Of a stretch of DNA of 64,000 bases, positions 62,614 to 64,000 are shown one piece after another; the first letter of the stretch is position 1, and each line of letters begins with the position of its first letter. The stretch spans positions 13,904,472-13,968,471 of the forward strand of contig CM034601.1 in assembly GCA_020091685.1 (NCBI GenBank), read 5' to 3'. The stretch comes from Lutjanus erythropterus (taxonomy: Eukaryota > Chordata > Actinopteri > Lutjaniformes > Lutjanidae). Under the pieces are notes generated by a model, which saw nothing but the letters and a program-made list of their open reading frames with translations, had not been told where the DNA came from and ran no database searches. A program made the position numbers and the translations under genes.

Positions 62614-63871
62614 CTGAAAAAAGGATAACAGTTTTAGTCTCTAAATTCTGCTGCTTTTGTCAGAGATGAGAAAAAAAAAACAAAAAACATACGACTATGA
62701 CATAGGTAAGTGGAAGTGTGCCGAATCTGAGGGTATATGTTCAAAAAAATTCAAAAGAGATGCTTTTACAGCATAAAAGTGTCTTACCTGTTATGATTAA
62801 GTCACTTAAAATTTGCATCAGGTCAATGGCAGATTGTTTGTTTGTTTGTTTTTTGTTTAAATACATTAAATTCGGCATAGACTCTAAATACCTTTTAGAT
62901 CCACATGAAATTATTTTATATCTATTTGTCTTTTAGTGTATGTATGTAGTAACAATAAATAAATGTAGCCACTTATATGGCACTTTTATCCAAATTGTTT
63001 TGTCCGGTATCCAGCTCTATAATACATCCATGATTCACACACTCACTCACACACACCAATCCAAGGATCGGTGGACGACCCGCTCTACCTCCTGACAATC
63101 AGTCACATCTAACATTTTTAATTGTTATTGTTCTCTTTAAATGGTTTTTGTGAGGCTATTTTACAAATTCCCCATGAACACACCATGATATGTCACTAAT
63201 AAAAATAAATGGGTTACCACACCTGTACAGCTGTAATACACAGCCATTTAACAATAATAACAATATATTGAATATTGCAATGGAAAAAAAGTCTCGATAA
63301 CGTACCAGACTGTGGCGATATCTCACATGACATTACATGGTTAATTATTTTATTTTATTATTTTTATTTTATGAAATGACTGCTACTGACTATTGCATTG
63401 TTTACATACATAACTCGAACATTCATTGTCAAAGACAATTCATTCCAGTTTTTTTGTGCATGCTTAGGTCATGGCTGGCTACTTTTATTTTATCAAAGAG
63501 GGAAAGCAGAAGCACTTAGGAAGGACAAATTATTTTTGTACGAACAAAAAATGGTGTACCCATCAGATTTATTACTAAAATAATGGAAGAATTTTTCGAT
63601 TTATAATTTTTCTCTATTTTTTAAGAACATGATAAATATCATATCATAGACTTTTTATTGTGCCATCATCATACCTTGATTTTTTGGTATTACATCCCTA
63701 CCCGATAACTGGAATGGAAAAACCCTCACATGTTTTAACACAGTGAATTTCTTCTGAGATGTGCATATGTGTGTGTGTATGTGTGTCAGTGAATGCACCA
63801 CAATATCCTCTGAGGAATGCTGATCATCCAGAGTGAAACTTTCAGTTGACAAAAAAGTTAGTATACTTTTT

Positions 63872-64000
63872 TTTAAGATTATTTTTTGGGCTTTTGCCTT
63901 TATTTTGATAGGGACAGCTGAGGATATGACAGGAAAGGGGGGGCAGAGAGAGGGGAATGACATGCAGCAAATGGGTCACAGGCAGGAATCCAACCAGCGA
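63872..64000 (-). mobile_element. tRNA-derived SINE, same family, cut by window edge
   Basis: On the minus strand it reads from a B-box-like GGTTGGATTCCTGCCTGTGA through GCTGCATGTCATTCCC to ATAAAGGCAAAAGCCC. Its 5' head is beyond the window. It lies in the hspa4 intron. Confidence 0.7.

Overview
This window is vertebrate nuclear DNA, most likely from a teleost fish. Genes are split by GT-AG introns, the non-coding DNA is AT-rich with CA, GAA and CTG microsatellites, and short inverted-repeat elements and tRNA-derived SINEs of fish type are common. A spiny-rayed (percomorph) fish is my guess; the species cannot be named from the sequence.

All four recognisable protein genes lie on the minus strand in the right-hand 36 kb. 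From right to left they are: the last six coding exons of hspa4 (Hsp110 chaperone, 3' part only, running off the right edge); rnf14 (RBR ubiquitin ligase, complete, 8 coding exons, 483 aa); an EndoU-family endoribonuclease (complete, 6 coding exons, 285 aa); and ndfip1 (Nedd4-family adaptor, complete, 7 coding exons, 210 aa). Every exon junction was checked by hand for splice dinucleotides and reading phase, and all four models join without a frame break. The rnf14-ndfip1 pairing matches the human 5q31 neighbourhood, but the GNPDA1 gene that lies between them in human is not seen. An EndoU gene occupies the interval instead.

Bases 1 to about 27,500 hold no convincing coding gene. They contain inverted-repeat transposon remnants, several with expanded minisatellites inside, purine/pyrimidine tracts and microsatellites. 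A few exon-like segments at 5.7, 11.3 and 15.1 kb are reported only as weak candidates.

The same repeat families recur in the introns and spacers of the right half. A fold-back family occurs four times between 30 and 54.6 kb. A 1.2 kb hairpin element sits inside the last ndfip1 intron, and a nested hAT-like element sits in the EndoU intron. A 232 bp inverted-repeat element with apparent 8 bp target duplications lies in the first intron of rnf14 and carries the TCTCGCGAGA promoter palindrome at both ends.

Functionally, rnf14 and ndfip1 both act in ubiquitination (a ligase and an adaptor for other ligases), and hspa4 acts in protein folding. They are separate transcription units and nothing in the sequence suggests joint control. 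I found no tRNA, rRNA, CRISPR array or intact autonomous transposon. Repeat families are named from their terminal sequences and from memory of fish genomes, not from a database search.
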